A model generated the notes under the pieces. That model was given only the letters and a program-made list of their open reading frames with translations. It did not search any database and was not told the DNA's origin. The position numbers and the translations under genes are program-made. Positions 1-8,880 of a stretch of 64,000 nucleotides of DNA are shown one piece after another. The DNA lies in NCBI RefSeq assembly GCF_900112695.1, contig NZ_FOMT01000005.1, positions 317,957-381,956 on the forward strand, in the 5' to 3' direction. Source of the DNA: Paenibacillus catalpae (GTDB lineage: Bacteria > Bacillota > Bacilli > Paenibacillales > Paenibacillaceae). Every line of letters starts with the position of its first letter. Position 1 is the stretch's first letter.

Positions 1-83
1 CCTCCAGGCATTCACCACAAACAAATACCAATCCAGAAGTCAATAGATCCGCCGCCAATAGCGGCAACAGCCTCACTCCGTAA
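1..83 (+). CDS. spmA: Probable 3' end of spmA (partial)
   Basis: One forward frame is open from the left edge and ends in TAA at 81-83, two bases before the earliest possible spmB start. The 26 visible codons encode a polar tail rich in Ser, Asn, Thr and Pro, with no membrane segment or motif. The identification rests on context: spmA directly precedes spmB in endospore formers, and the two spore maturation proteins, both needed for spore core dehydration, are encoded together. The visible residues do not identify SpmA by themselves. Confidence 0.45.
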   Translation, partial: SRHSPQTNTNPEVNRSAANSGNSLTP

Positions 84-100
84 AAGTGGAGGTGGAAAAG

Positions 101-634
101 TTGTTTGATTTATTTACACGCCTGTCTGCATGGCTAATTCCTGCTATTATAGTCTTTATTCCTTTGTACGCAGCGTTTCGCAAGGTTCCCGTATACGAAA
201 CATTTGTTGAAGGTGCCAAAGACGGCTTTGGCACGGCCATCAATATCATCCCTTCGCTTGTCGGCATGATGGTTGCAATCAGTATGTTCCGCGCATCCGG
301 TGCGATGGATCTGATGCTTGGCGCTGTACGCCCGTTATTTGACTGGCTGAGCATCCCTACGGAAGTGTTGCCGCTTGGCATACTTAGACCGCTTACCGGA
401 GCGGGTTCGCTTGCATTCACTGCCGACCTTATTGCAACACATGGTCCGGATTCTATGATCGGGCGTATCGCATCCACCATTCAAGGGAGCACGGATACTA
501 CGCTGTATGTGCTGACCGTTTATTTTGGCGCTATCGGAATCCGTAAAACCAAATATGCCCTGAAAGTGGGCTTATTCTCCGATTTGGTCGGGTTTTTGGC
601 AGCGATACTTATTTGTTTGTACATATTCAAGTAG
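101..634 (+). CDS. spmB: Spore maturation protein B
   Basis: SpmB is an integral membrane protein that acts with SpmA in spore core dehydration and heat resistance; the family belongs to the nucleoside-recognition (Gate) superfamily. The product is about 177 residues, matching the family, and very hydrophobic, with several membrane segments and the conserved-looking stretches RPLTGAGSLAF and STDTTLYVLTVYFG. I prefer TTG at 101, because GGAGGTGG at 88-95 lies just ahead of it. An in-frame GTG at 86 would add five codons but has no ribosome binding site. It is followed by rluB and the res operon, the same order as in B. subtilis. Confidence 0.93.
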   Translation: MFDLFTRLSAWLIPAIIVFIPLYAAFRKVPVYETFVEGAKDGFGTAINIIPSLVGMMVAISMFRASGAMDLMLGAVRPLFDWLSIPTEVLPLGILRPLTGAGSLAFTADLIATHGPDSMIGRIASTIQGSTDTTLYVLTVYFGAIGIRKTKYALKVGLFSDLVGFLAAILICLYIFK

Positions 635-689
635 TCCGCGCTTGTGCTTTCCCTTCCATATCGGTATGATGGAGTTTGAGGTGAAAGCA

Positions 690-1433
690 TTGGAACGTTT
701 ACAGAAAATATTAGCGCAAGCGGGTGTCGCATCCCGTCGAAAATGCGAAGAGCTTATTCTTGCCGGTGCCGTTGAAGTTAACGGCGAGAAAGTGACAACA
801 TTAGGAGTTAAAGCGGATCCGGAAGCAGATGAGATTACGGTTAACGGCAGGCCGATCCGCAGCGAGAAAAAGATCTATTTGATGCTGAATAAGCCAAGAG
901 GTGTCATCACAAGCGCTAAGGATCCTCAAGGGCGCAAAGTGGTGGCTGATTTTTTGCCCGGCATTCGAGAGCGCGTCTACCCGGTTGGACGTCTGGATTA
1001 TGATACGGAAGGTCTGCTTCTGCTGACCAATGACGGCGAATTCGCTAACTTGCTTACGCATCCGAGCCATCACGTTCCTAAGACCTACTACGCAACGGTG
1101 AAGGGCGTACCACATGGCTCTTTGCTGGATCAGCTCAAGAAGGGTGTTATGCTTGAGGACGGAATGACAGCTCCTGCGGAGGTTGAATATCAGGATGTGG
1201 ATGAAGAGAATAATTCGTCTACGATCCGCATCACCATTTACGAAGGCCGCAACCGGCAGGTGCGACGCATGTTTGATGCGATCAAGCATCCGGTCGTGAA
1301 GCTGAGACGGGTGAAATTCGGCGACCTGGGGCTTCGGACATTGGCGAGAGGACAGTTCAGACACCTCACACCTGTGGAAGTGAAAGAGCTGAGAGAAGCG
1401 GCTCGCAAGACACATAAAGTTCATAAAAAGTAA
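690..1433 (+). CDS. rluB: 23S rRNA pseudouridine synthase RluB
   Basis: RluB converts a uridine of 23S rRNA to pseudouridine in the peptidyl-transferase region. The 247-residue product starts MERLQKILAQAGVASRR, a typical N-terminal S4 RNA-binding domain (about residues 1-60), then the RsuA/RluB catalytic domain with the motif GRLDYDTEGLLLLTNDG; Asp103 is the expected catalytic residue. The motif GRNRQVRRMF lies further on, as expected. TTG at 690 is chosen because GAGGTGA (678-684) sits five bases upstream and the protein then begins like known RluB. An intrinsic terminator follows the stop. Confidence 0.93.
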   Translation: MERLQKILAQAGVASRRKCEELILAGAVEVNGEKVTTLGVKADPEADEITVNGRPIRSEKKIYLMLNKPRGVITSAKDPQGRKVVADFLPGIRERVYPVGRLDYDTEGLLLLTNDGEFANLLTHPSHHVPKTYYATVKGVPHGSLLDQLKKGVMLEDGMTAPAEVEYQDVDEENNSSTIRITIYEGRNRQVRRMFDAIKHPVVKLRRVKFGDLGLRTLARGQFRHLTPVEVKELREAARKTHKVHKK

Positions 1434-1435
1434 AC

Positions 1436-1464
1436 GGCGGCAGCGGTTATTGCCGCCCATTTTT
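1436..1464 (+). terminator. Terminator of rluB
   Basis: A GGCGGCA / TGCCGCC hairpin (1436-1442 and 1451-1457) is followed by a short T run. It begins two bases after the rluB stop and separates spmAB-rluB from the res operon. Confidence 0.8.
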
Positions 1465-1524
1465 CGTTATAATGAATGTATTCTAAGCTGACATCAATGG
1501 TGAAATGTAGGTGATGGGACGGGA

Positions 1525-2052
1525 ATGGGCAAGTATCGAAAAACGGTGCAAATTGTCATTCTGCTTGCCGTGCTGGTTGTAGGCGGATATGCCATTGGCA
1601 ATACCTTATTCGCCGCCAAGGACGGGGGAATCCCGAAGATCGGGGAACAGCCGCCCGATTTTGCATTGGCTGATTTGCAGGGCAATACGCACAATCTTTC
1701 CGATTATAAAGGCAAAGCCGTTGTCATTAACTTCTGGGGGAGCTTTTGTCCGCCTTGCGTGAAGGAAATGCCGGAGTTTGAACGCCAATTCGAGAAATGG
1801 AAGGATTCAGGTCTCGAGGTATTGGCGATTAATTTAAGCGAGGATACGCTAACGGTGAACAATTTCGTGCACCGTTTTGATCTGAGCTATCCGATCCTGC
1901 GTGATGTGAACCGGAAGACGGAGCATAAATACGGGCTGGAGTCCTACCCGACGACCTTTTTTGTCAAACCGGACGGGACTATTCTCGATGTGTTTGTAGG
2001 CGGGATGACGGAGAAAGATATTGATTCCCGGGTCGACCAGCTGCTTCAGTAA
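1525..2052 (+). CDS. resA: Thiol-disulfide oxidoreductase ResA
   Basis: ResA is a membrane-anchored thioredoxin-like protein on the outer face of the membrane. It reduces the disulfide of apocytochrome c so that haem can be attached. The 175-residue product has one N-terminal membrane anchor (about residues 8-30), then a thioredoxin fold whose active site CPPC is at Cys75 and Cys78 in GSFCPPCVKEMPEFE; the conserved cis-proline region is YPTTFFVKPDG. Length and layout match ResA of B. subtilis. It is the first gene of resABC. The ATG start is used; the ribosome binding site is only moderate. Confidence 0.93.
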   Translation: MGKYRKTVQIVILLAVLVVGGYAIGNTLFAAKDGGIPKIGEQPPDFALADLQGNTHNLSDYKGKAVVINFWGSFCPPCVKEMPEFERQFEKWKDSGLEVLAINLSEDTLTVNNFVHRFDLSYPILRDVNRKTEHKYGLESYPTTFFVKPDGTILDVFVGGMTEKDIDSRVDQLLQ

Positions 2053-2082
2053 GATGGACTTGCTATACTAGGAGGTTTCACT

Positions 2083-3750
2083 GTGTTATCGCTACATAAC
2101 ACGAAATGCGAATGCGGGCATCAGAATGCGGTTGGAACGGTCTTGTGCGAGAGCTGCGGCAAGCCGCTCATGGAAGACGCAGAGAGTGATGCCCCTCTTG
2201 AGATGCGCTACGACGGCGTGGCGCGGCGGTCGCAGAAGAGTAATCCGAATCCGATTGATAAGATTTGGAATTTCTTCTCATCCGTCAAAATTGCCGTATA
2301 CCTGATCGTAATTACACTGGTAACGGCTATGCTGGGTACCATATACCCGCAGGAAGGGTCCTTCCTGAACAATTTCAAGCCTTCCGTGTATTACGAGGAA
2401 ACCTACGGGCTGCCCGGCAAGATTTATTATAAGCTAGGCTTGTCTCATACATACGATTCTTGGTGGTTTATTACGCTGCTGGTTATGATCGGCACGTCTC
2501 TTGTAATTTGCAGTCTCGACCGTGTGCTGCCGCTGTACAGAGCGCTCAGCAAACAGCAGATCCGCAAGCACATACGGTTTATTACAAGGCAAAAGACGGT
2601 CTACAATGGGCAGGTTGATGGCGACGCCGAAGAGTGGGTGAAGCAATTCTCCGCTCATATGAAGAAGAAGCATTACAAGGTATATACAGACGGTACGGCA
2701 ATGCTTGCAGAGAAGAACCGGTTTAGCCGCTGGGGCCCTTATATTAATCACATCGGACTGATTCTGTTCCTTCTGGCTATCCTTGCCCGAAGCCTTCCAG
2801 GCTGGCAAATGGACAGCTATGTAAGTATTCCGGATGGTGATACGGTGCAGATCGAAGGAACGAACTACTTTGTGAAAAACGAGAAGTTCACCGTCGAATA
2901 TTACAAGGATGAGGAGCTTCCGCCAGAGCTGCAAGGGACAGTCCGAGCGAAGCGTTACGAGACATCTGCTGTACTCTACAAATGTACAAGCAATTGCGGC
3001 GATAATGCGTCCGGCGAACCTGTTTTGAAGGAAGTGAAGAAACAGGACATCGAGGTGAATCATCCTCTCAAGTACGACGGAATCAAACTGTATCAGTTCG
3101 ACTATGATGTAACACCAAAGCTGAAGAGTGTAAATCCTGTACTAGTGAACAAAGAAACGGGCGAGACTTACGGACCGTTTGATCTGCCGATGAAGGATGC
3201 ACCGCTGGATTACACGGTTGGACCCTACAAAATGAAGCTTGCAGCCAATTACATGGAATTCGGGATTGGTGAAGACGGTGAGCCGGTTACATTAAGCCGC
3301 GATCCGAATGCTCCGGCCTTTATATTCCTGATTACGGGTCCAGGGCTTCCCGAGAAAGGTCAGCCTTATATCTATTTCCCGATGCAGAAGGATAAAGAAA
3401 AGTTTGACCAGGACAAGCTTAATGCTTCCATCTCGGACAAGCTGGAGATTAAAGTAAACGGGATGGAAAATGTTCATTTCGCTGAAGCCTCCACTTATTT
3501 GAATGTCCGCAAGGATAAAGCGCTGACGTATGTCTGGTATGGCGCTGCAATCTCGATGCTTGGCCTGTTGCTTGGCTCTTATTGGCAGCATCGGCGCATC
3601 TGGCTGCGAATTGACGGCGGCAAGCTGTCGCTTGGCGCCCATACGAATAAAAACTGGTACGGCATGAGAGCGGACGTGGCTTACGCACTCCGGAAATCCG
3701 GAATTGCCGTAGATCCAAAGTCGCTTGATAACGGAGGGAATAACGCGTGA
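2083..3750 (+). CDS. resB: Cytochrome c biogenesis protein ResB with N-terminal zinc ribbon
   Basis: ResB (Ccs1) works with ResC in system II to carry haem across the membrane and ligate it to apocytochrome c. The product is 555 residues. The ResB body has hydrophobic segments near residues 70-90, 125-145, 215-235 and 485-505, with the large extracytoplasmic domain between the last two. Ahead of it lies a short cytoplasmic zinc ribbon with CEC at Cys9/Cys11 and CESC at Cys22/Cys25, absent from B. subtilis ResB as I recall it. The start is GTG, preceded by a good AGGAGG. The stop overlaps resC by four bases, implying translational coupling. Confidence 0.92.
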   Translation: MLSLHNTKCECGHQNAVGTVLCESCGKPLMEDAESDAPLEMRYDGVARRSQKSNPNPIDKIWNFFSSVKIAVYLIVITLVTAMLGTIYPQEGSFLNNFKPSVYYEETYGLPGKIYYKLGLSHTYDSWWFITLLVMIGTSLVICSLDRVLPLYRALSKQQIRKHIRFITRQKTVYNGQVDGDAEEWVKQFSAHMKKKHYKVYTDGTAMLAEKNRFSRWGPYINHIGLILFLLAILARSLPGWQMDSYVSIPDGDTVQIEGTNYFVKNEKFTVEYYKDEELPPELQGTVRAKRYETSAVLYKCTSNCGDNASGEPVLKEVKKQDIEVNHPLKYDGIKLYQFDYDVTPKLKSVNPVLVNKETGETYGPFDLPMKDAPLDYTVGPYKMKLAANYMEFGIGEDGEPVTLSRDPNAPAFIFLITGPGLPEKGQPYIYFPMQKDKEKFDQDKLNASISDKLEIKVNGMENVHFAEASTYLNVRKDKALTYVWYGAAISMLGLLLGSYWQHRRIWLRIDGGKLSLGAHTNKNWYGMRADVAYALRKSGIAVDPKSLDNGGNNA

Positions 3751-5006
3751 GTTATGTCGATTTCAGCAGCGATGCCTTTATCGCCGCCTTTTTTCTATAT
3801 TGCTTTGCATTCCTGTTCTATGTGGTAACGATTGCAGGGAAGAAGTGGAGCAACCGCGACCCGGAAAAGCATGAAAAACGCTGGTCGCGGATCTCGTTCG
3901 TCACTTCGACGCTTGGACTCGTTGCGCATCTGACCTTCTTCTTCACCCGCTGGTTTGGAAGCGGTCAAATTCCGACCAGTAACATGTACGAATTTATAAC
4001 CTTCCTTGGCATGGCGATTATGATTGCCTTTACGGTCGTGTATGCCATCTACCGCAAGCCGCTGCTTGGGATGTTCGCCTTGCCGCTAGTTGTATTGGTT
4101 GTTGCTTACGCGTCGGTATTCCCGCAGGAGGTTCAACCGCTTATTCCGGCACTTAGCTCGATCTGGCTGAAAGTACACGTAACAACGGCAGCACTTGGCG
4201 AAGCCTTTTTCGCCGTAGGTTTTGCAGCAGGCCTCATGTACCTGCTCCGCGTGGTGGACTTCAAGCAAACCTCGAAGGAAGCTAGAAGAGATCAATTTTG
4301 GGTAGAATTTTCTTTATATACGATTGTCCTTGTTATTGGCTTTATCGCTGTCGTATTTATTTTCAGAGGAGCAGGATACGAGGCGACATTTACCCAAGAG
4401 AATGTCACCATCGACAGTAAAGGCGTGGATCATTCCTCGACCGATACGGCGGAATATACGCTGCCGCCAATTGTTAAGCCTTATAACAGCACGGCTGACC
4501 ATATGGATTCTTTCCTTGGCATGGATAAACCGCTGTTTGAGGCACCAAGCTGGTTGAATGGCGTTAATGCAGGGCGTAAATTAAATACGGTAATCTGGTC
4601 TATTATTGGCGGCTCCATCTTGTACGGACTTATCCGTCTGTTGTTCCGCAAACGGATCGGCGCAGTCATTCACCCTCTAATGGAGGACATTGATCCGGAA
4701 GATCTGGATGAGATCAGCTACCGCGCGATTGCGATCGGCTTCCCGATCTTTACGCTTGGTGCGCTTATCTTCGCGATGATCTGGGCCAATATCGCCTGGG
4801 GGCGGTTCTGGGGATGGGATCCGAAGGAAGTATGGGCACTTATCTCGTGGCTCTATTACAGTGCTTATCTGCACTTCCGTTTATCCCGCGGCTGGCAGGG
4901 CAAACGCTCTTCGTGGCTTGCGGTTATCGGTTTCGTCGTTATTTTGTTCACCCTTGTTGGGGTAAACCTCGTAATTGCTGGTTTGCATTCCTACGCAGGC
5001 GTATAA
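3747..5006 (+). CDS. resC: Cytochrome c biogenesis protein ResC (CcsA family)
   Basis: ResC is the CcsA/CcsB-type polytopic partner of ResB and presents haem at the outer membrane face. The 419-residue product has many membrane segments and the diagnostic tryptophan-rich WWD signature, GRFWGWDPKEVWALISWL, near its C-terminal third. The GTG start overlaps the resB stop in a GTGA arrangement. About 38 bases separate it from resD, so a shared transcript with resDE is plausible. Confidence 0.93.
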   Translation: MSYVDFSSDAFIAAFFLYCFAFLFYVVTIAGKKWSNRDPEKHEKRWSRISFVTSTLGLVAHLTFFFTRWFGSGQIPTSNMYEFITFLGMAIMIAFTVVYAIYRKPLLGMFALPLVVLVVAYASVFPQEVQPLIPALSSIWLKVHVTTAALGEAFFAVGFAAGLMYLLRVVDFKQTSKEARRDQFWVEFSLYTIVLVIGFIAVVFIFRGAGYEATFTQENVTIDSKGVDHSSTDTAEYTLPPIVKPYNSTADHMDSFLGMDKPLFEAPSWLNGVNAGRKLNTVIWSIIGGSILYGLIRLLFRKRIGAVIHPLMEDIDPEDLDEISYRAIAIGFPIFTLGALIFAMIWANIAWGRFWGWDPKEVWALISWLYYSAYLHFRLSRGWQGKRSSWLAVIGFVVILFTLVGVNLVIAGLHSYAGV

Positions 5007-5044
5007 TAATTCCTATAAAACTCATTTGAAAGGAGCAACACCGC

Positions 5045-5761
5045 ATGTCCGACTATGCAAGCCGTATTCTGGTAGTAGATGACGAGGAACGGATTCGTCG
5101 TTTGCTGAAAATGTATCTGGAGAAGGAAGGCTATTTAATCGATGAAGCGGAAGACGGTGAGACGGCGCTTCGGCTGGCAACAGTAACCGACTATGCGCTC
5201 ATTCTGCTCGACGTAATGCTTCCGGGCATTGACGGCGTGGAGGTGTGCTCCCGTTTACGGCAAGTGAAAGCAACACCGGTTATTATGCTGACGGCAAAAG
5301 GGGAAGAGATGAACCGCGTGCAAGGATTTGAAGTTGGCGCCGACGACTACGTCGTGAAGCCGTTCAGCCCTCGCGAAGTCATCTACCGCGTGAAGGCGAT
5401 TTTGCGCCGCTCGTCAGCAACAGCCTTTTTGACAAAAGAAGTGAATTCGAGCAATAACATTGTATTCCCCCATCTGGTCATCGAACATGATGCGCACCGG
5501 GTATCAGCCGGAGGCCAGGAAGTGAGCCTCACTCCGAAGGAGTACGAGCTGCTGCATTATTTGGCGGTATCGCCGGATAAAGTTTTCTCGCGCGAGGAGC
5601 TTCTCAAGGATGTATGGAATTATGAATTCTTTGGCGATCTTCGTACCGTAGATACCCATGTGAAACGTCTTCGCGAGAAATTAAACAAGGTATCGCCTGA
5701 TGCTGCTTCGATGATTACAACGGTATGGGGCGTCGGTTATAAGCTTGAGGTGCCGAAGTAA
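5045..5761 (+). CDS. resD: Response regulator ResD
   Basis: ResD is an OmpR/PhoB-type regulator; in B. subtilis it activates respiratory and anaerobic genes, including resABC. The 238-residue product has an N-terminal receiver domain with acidic pocket VVDDEER, phosphoacceptor Asp56 in LLDVML, the MLTAK threonine and KPF lysine, then a winged-helix DNA-binding domain ending KRLREKLNK...WGVGYKLE. AAAGGAG precedes the ATG. The stop codon shares one base with the resE start, so regulator and kinase are translationally coupled. Confidence 0.95.
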   Translation: MSDYASRILVVDDEERIRRLLKMYLEKEGYLIDEAEDGETALRLATVTDYALILLDVMLPGIDGVEVCSRLRQVKATPVIMLTAKGEEMNRVQGFEVGADDYVVKPFSPREVIYRVKAILRRSSATAFLTKEVNSSNNIVFPHLVIEHDAHRVSAGGQEVSLTPKEYELLHYLAVSPDKVFSREELLKDVWNYEFFGDLRTVDTHVKRLREKLNKVSPDAASMITTVWGVGYKLEVPK

Positions 5762-7221
5762 TGAGGCTGATCAAGCGTTGGGGGCATTTTGCCCTGCATA
5801 CAGTGGTCGGGAAGCTATGGTGGACGATTATGTTTCTCGTCGCACTGGTCCTTGTCATTCTCGGGACGTTCCTGCTCCAGTATATAGATATCGCCTTCAA
5901 GGATTCCCAGCACCAGATTAAAGTGTTGTTTATCGTGGTGGCGATTATCGGCTTTCTGCTCTCTACCTTCTTTGCCTTCTTCTTATCCTCTCGGATTCAG
6001 CAGCCTTTGCTGCAGCTGAAGAAAGCAGCGGATTCGATTGCAGGCGGCAATTATAAGACAACGGTTCAAATTCGTTCCTCGGATGAGATTGGCGACCTGG
6101 CCAAAACGTTTAACCATATGACTGAGCAGCTGGGCACCTTAATCGATGATTTGAATCACGAGAAGGAGCATCTGTCCAGTATTCTGCGGAGTATGGGGGA
6201 CGCGGTCATTACATTTGATGCGGATGGAGAAGTGATTCTGACCAATCCACCGGGCCATATGCTGTTAAGCCGGTGGTCCGTCCTGGAAATGGACATGGAT
6301 TGGGAGGAAGAGGAAGTACCTCCATTCCACAGCGTGCCTGGTCCCTTGCGGGATACGTTCCAGCTTGTTATGCAGGCTGGACGGGATTGCACGAATAAAG
6401 TACAGGTCCATAACAATGTGTGGTCGGTTGTTATGGCACCGCTACAAACCGATGGTGTTGTCCGGGGTGCGGTTGCGGTGATCCGGAATGTAACCGAAGA
6501 ACATAAGCTCGAGAAGCTGAGACGAGATTTCGTTGCTAACGTCTCGCATGAGATCAGAACTCCGCTGTCGATGCTTCAAGGTTATAGTGAAGCTCTGCTG
6601 GATGATATCGTTGCGTCTCCGGAGGAGAGGAAAGAGCTTGTCCAGGTTATCTATGACGAGTCTCTCCGGATGGGCAGGCTGGTGAATGACTTCCTCGACA
6701 TGGCCCGGATGGAAGCCGGCCACGTCGAGCTTAGCCTTCAGGAATTTGATCTGCGCCATGTCATACGCCGGGTACATCGGAAGTTCCAGGTATATGCCAA
6801 AGAACGTGATGTGAGCTTAATTGCCGATCTGCCGGAAGAGCCGCTTGCTGTGCAAGAAGCGGATGAAGATCGGATTGAGCAGGTGCTGACGAATCTGATG
6901 GATAATGCGCTTCGACATACGCCGGCTGGCAAATCTATCAAGATTGCCGGACAGCTGGCATCGATCAACAAGAAACATTATGTGAAGCTGATCGTAGCCG
7001 ATGAAGGCCAGGGAATTCCAAGCGAGGATGTTCCCTATATCTTTGAACGGTTCTACAAGGCCGACAAAGCACGTAAACGTGGTGCTTCGGGCGGTACAGG
7101 TCTTGGTCTTGCCATCGTTAAAAATATTATTACCCAGCATAACGGCCGCATCGAGGTCGACAGCGTCCTCGGCAAGGGAACGACATTCACCTTGCTGTTG
7201 CCTGTCGAATCGAATCAATAG
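5761..7221 (+). CDS. resE: Sensor histidine kinase ResE, extracytoplasmic domain missing
   Basis: Partner kinase of ResD. The 486 residues run: membrane helix about 19-41, a very short loop of about 12 residues, second helix about 53-76, HAMP linker about 77-125, PAS-like region about 135-240, dimerisation domain with His263 in NVSHEIRTP, then the ATPase domain with NALRH, DEGQGIP and GGTGLGLAI. B. subtilis ResE is about 100 residues longer, because a folded extracytoplasmic domain of over 100 residues lies between its two helices. The reading frame here is intact, so this is a domain absence, not a frameshift. A terminator follows the gene. Confidence 0.92.
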   Translation: MRLIKRWGHFALHTVVGKLWWTIMFLVALVLVILGTFLLQYIDIAFKDSQHQIKVLFIVVAIIGFLLSTFFAFFLSSRIQQPLLQLKKAADSIAGGNYKTTVQIRSSDEIGDLAKTFNHMTEQLGTLIDDLNHEKEHLSSILRSMGDAVITFDADGEVILTNPPGHMLLSRWSVLEMDMDWEEEEVPPFHSVPGPLRDTFQLVMQAGRDCTNKVQVHNNVWSVVMAPLQTDGVVRGAVAVIRNVTEEHKLEKLRRDFVANVSHEIRTPLSMLQGYSEALLDDIVASPEERKELVQVIYDESLRMGRLVNDFLDMARMEAGHVELSLQEFDLRHVIRRVHRKFQVYAKERDVSLIADLPEEPLAVQEADEDRIEQVLTNLMDNALRHTPAGKSIKIAGQLASINKKHYVKLIVADEGQGIPSEDVPYIFERFYKADKARKRGASGGTGLGLAIVKNIITQHNGRIEVDSVLGKGTTFTLLLPVESNQ

Positions 7222-7230
7222 TTGTCAGTA

Positions 7231-7255
7231 CGCTCCCTGCGGGGAGCGTTTTTTT
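7231..7255 (+). terminator. Terminator of the res operon
   Basis: CGCTCCC / GGGAGCG hairpin with a four-base loop, followed by seven T residues, nine bases after the resE stop. Confidence 0.9.
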
Positions 7256-7290
7256 GTTGAAATGGGAGGATTAATCTTGTTGTTCGTGGA

Positions 7291-7538
7291 ACATGGCGTG
7301 GTTTTTGTTGTTTGGGCACGGATGAAGTGTACGGCCCGGTGGCTTATGGGCTCGAGGGACGGGGTAACGCTCTTTCGGCCGCTGTTGTCTGTCCATTGCC
7401 TCTGATTGGAATTGGTCCAGGGTAGGCAATGGACGAGACAAAGGCGGGCGCTGCGCTCCTCAAGAGTGTTACCCCTTACCCTCTCGCAAGCCGCCGGGCC
7501 GCGCTGCGTGGCCCAAAAGACAAAATGCCACACCATGT
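7291..7538. repeat. Long imperfect palindrome (about 248 bp) after resE
   Basis: The gap between the res terminator and splB (7256-7623) holds no convincing gene but is dominated by one long inverted repeat. Pairings in order from outside to centre: ACATGGCGTGG (7291) with CCACACCATGT (ending 7538); TTTGGGCACG with CGTGGCCCAAA; CGGCCCGGTGGCTT (7332-7345) with AAGCCGCCGGGCCG; GGGTAACGCTCTT with AAGAGTGTTACCC; TGTCCATTGCCT with AGGCAATGGACGA; centre near 7410. Mismatches are mostly transitions that keep G-U pairs in RNA. It could be a transcribed structured RNA or a decayed miniature inverted-repeat element. I do not recognise the family. Confidence 0.7.
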
Positions 7539-7549
7539 AATGGTGTGGC
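7527..7549. repeat. Perfect 10-bp hairpin at the edge of the long palindrome
   Basis: GCCACACCAT (7527-7536), loop GTA, ATGGTGTGGC (7540-7549). Its left arm is the outer right arm of the 248-bp palindrome, so the two pairings exclude each other. No T run follows, so it is not an ordinary terminator. Confidence 0.7.
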
Positions 7550-7623
7550 GGGGAAAGGCCTCAGCCAGCCTCAGCGGCCTCAAGAGCAAAAGCGAAAGGA
7601 CAAAGACATAAGCAAAGGGCAAG

Positions 7624-8688
7624 TCAGGTGAAGTATTCGATTTTTGCTTCCGGGAAATGTTCGGTTATTTGTCCTGAAATAAATTCCTTGAGTAATTTTG
7701 CCTGCTCGTCGGGATATACATATTTGCCTTGTCCCCAACGGCCCCATTTGTACTTCCGATTATTTTCATCCATTTCCAGTTTTGTTTTAGGATAACGCTG
7801 CTGGATAATGTTTTTTGCCGTTTTGGTAAAACGGTGCTGAATCAATTCAAAGGTTAAATCGGAGATACTTTCATTCGGAAGAACCTCGCTCAATCTTTTA
7901 ATCAGGTCAGCGTATCCTTCTTCCCAGCCTTCATGCCAAATAATCGGAGCGATAATGAATCCAAGCGGATATCCGGCGGCAGCAATCTTTTGGGCAGCAG
8001 TAATCCGTTCAGAAAAACTCGAAGTGCCGGGCTCAAAATGTTTAATGACGTAATTCGCATTAACACTGAAACGAATGCGGGTATGCTTATTGTGCTTGGC
8101 ATCAAGCAATGGCTCTACATGATGAAATTTCGTTACGAATCGAAGCCTTCCCAAGGGCTGCTGACCCATAAACTCAATACATTCCTTCAGAGAGCCGGAA
8201 ATGTGCTCCAGACCAACCGGATCAGAGGTACAAGCCGCCTCAAACCGAGTAATCTCTGGTGCGCGCTCTTCAATGTACTGGGCTGCTTGTTTTAGAATAT
8301 CGTTCGTGTTTACGTAAATACGGATATACGGTTTTGCCCCGAGAGTAGTTTGAAGATAACAATAATGACAATGCGCCATGCACCCTGTAGCTATAGGGAT
8401 GGCATATTCCGCGGATGGCTTGGATTGATCGAACTTCAACGTTTTGCGGATCCCGACAACCAGAGTTCGTTTAGCAATCCGGTACTTTGCTAATTCGCTG
8501 TCTCCAGGTAAATTAGTTATTCGGTTGTGCGAGGTAGTCATTTGAATCGGAAGTCCTTGTTGTTTGGCCCATTCAAGTATTTTTTGACCTTTAGGATAAT
8601 CAAGAGCACTTGGTTCAAAATACACAAGTTCTGGAACAAACACCTGCGTTTCACGTACCGGAGTCAATATTCCGGTTGAATTCGACAC
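7624..8688 (-). CDS. splB: Spore photoproduct lyase
   Basis: Radical-SAM enzyme that repairs the UV-induced spore photoproduct (5-thyminyl-5,6-dihydrothymine) during germination. With the chosen start the product is 354 residues. The 4Fe-4S motif CMAHCHYC supplies Cys103, Cys107 and Cys110, and Cys153 in FEAACTSDPVG matches the conserved hydrogen-donor cysteine. The ending, IEYFT, is as in B. subtilis SplB. GTG at 8688 is preferred, with GGAGGG eight bases upstream; an upstream TTG at 8703 would place that ribosome site inside the gene. There is no splA beside it, so it stands as a single gene. Confidence 0.95.
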   Translation of the reverse strand: MSNSTGILTPVRETQVFVPELVYFEPSALDYPKGQKILEWAKQQGLPIQMTTSHNRITNLPGDSELAKYRIAKRTLVVGIRKTLKFDQSKPSAEYAIPIATGCMAHCHYCYLQTTLGAKPYIRIYVNTNDILKQAAQYIEERAPEITRFEAACTSDPVGLEHISGSLKECIEFMGQQPLGRLRFVTKFHHVEPLLDAKHNKHTRIRFSVNANYVIKHFEPGTSSFSERITAAQKIAAAGYPLGFIIAPIIWHEGWEEGYADLIKRLSEVLPNESISDLTFELIQHRFTKTAKNIIQQRYPKTKLEMDENNRKYKWGRWGQGKYVYPDEQAKLLKEFISGQITEHFPEAKIEYFT

Positions 8689-8880
8689 AGCAATTCCCTC
8701 CAATAGCTCTTTATTTTATTCTTAAGTTAAGTTAATGTTCAACTTTCTATACCTGTGTAAATTTTTCAGTGGTTTACTTCAATTGTTACTTATTTGGCCT
8801 ATCCGTTTTAGGTTAAGAAACTTAATTCGTAATTGTATCGTCTTATATTCATCAATAACAAATAGTGGGGTGCTAAGGTA

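Noticed and set aside
7429..7611. 60-codon plus-strand ORF inside the palindrome
   Set aside because: Basic, repetitive, no ribosome site; better explained by the inverted repeat.
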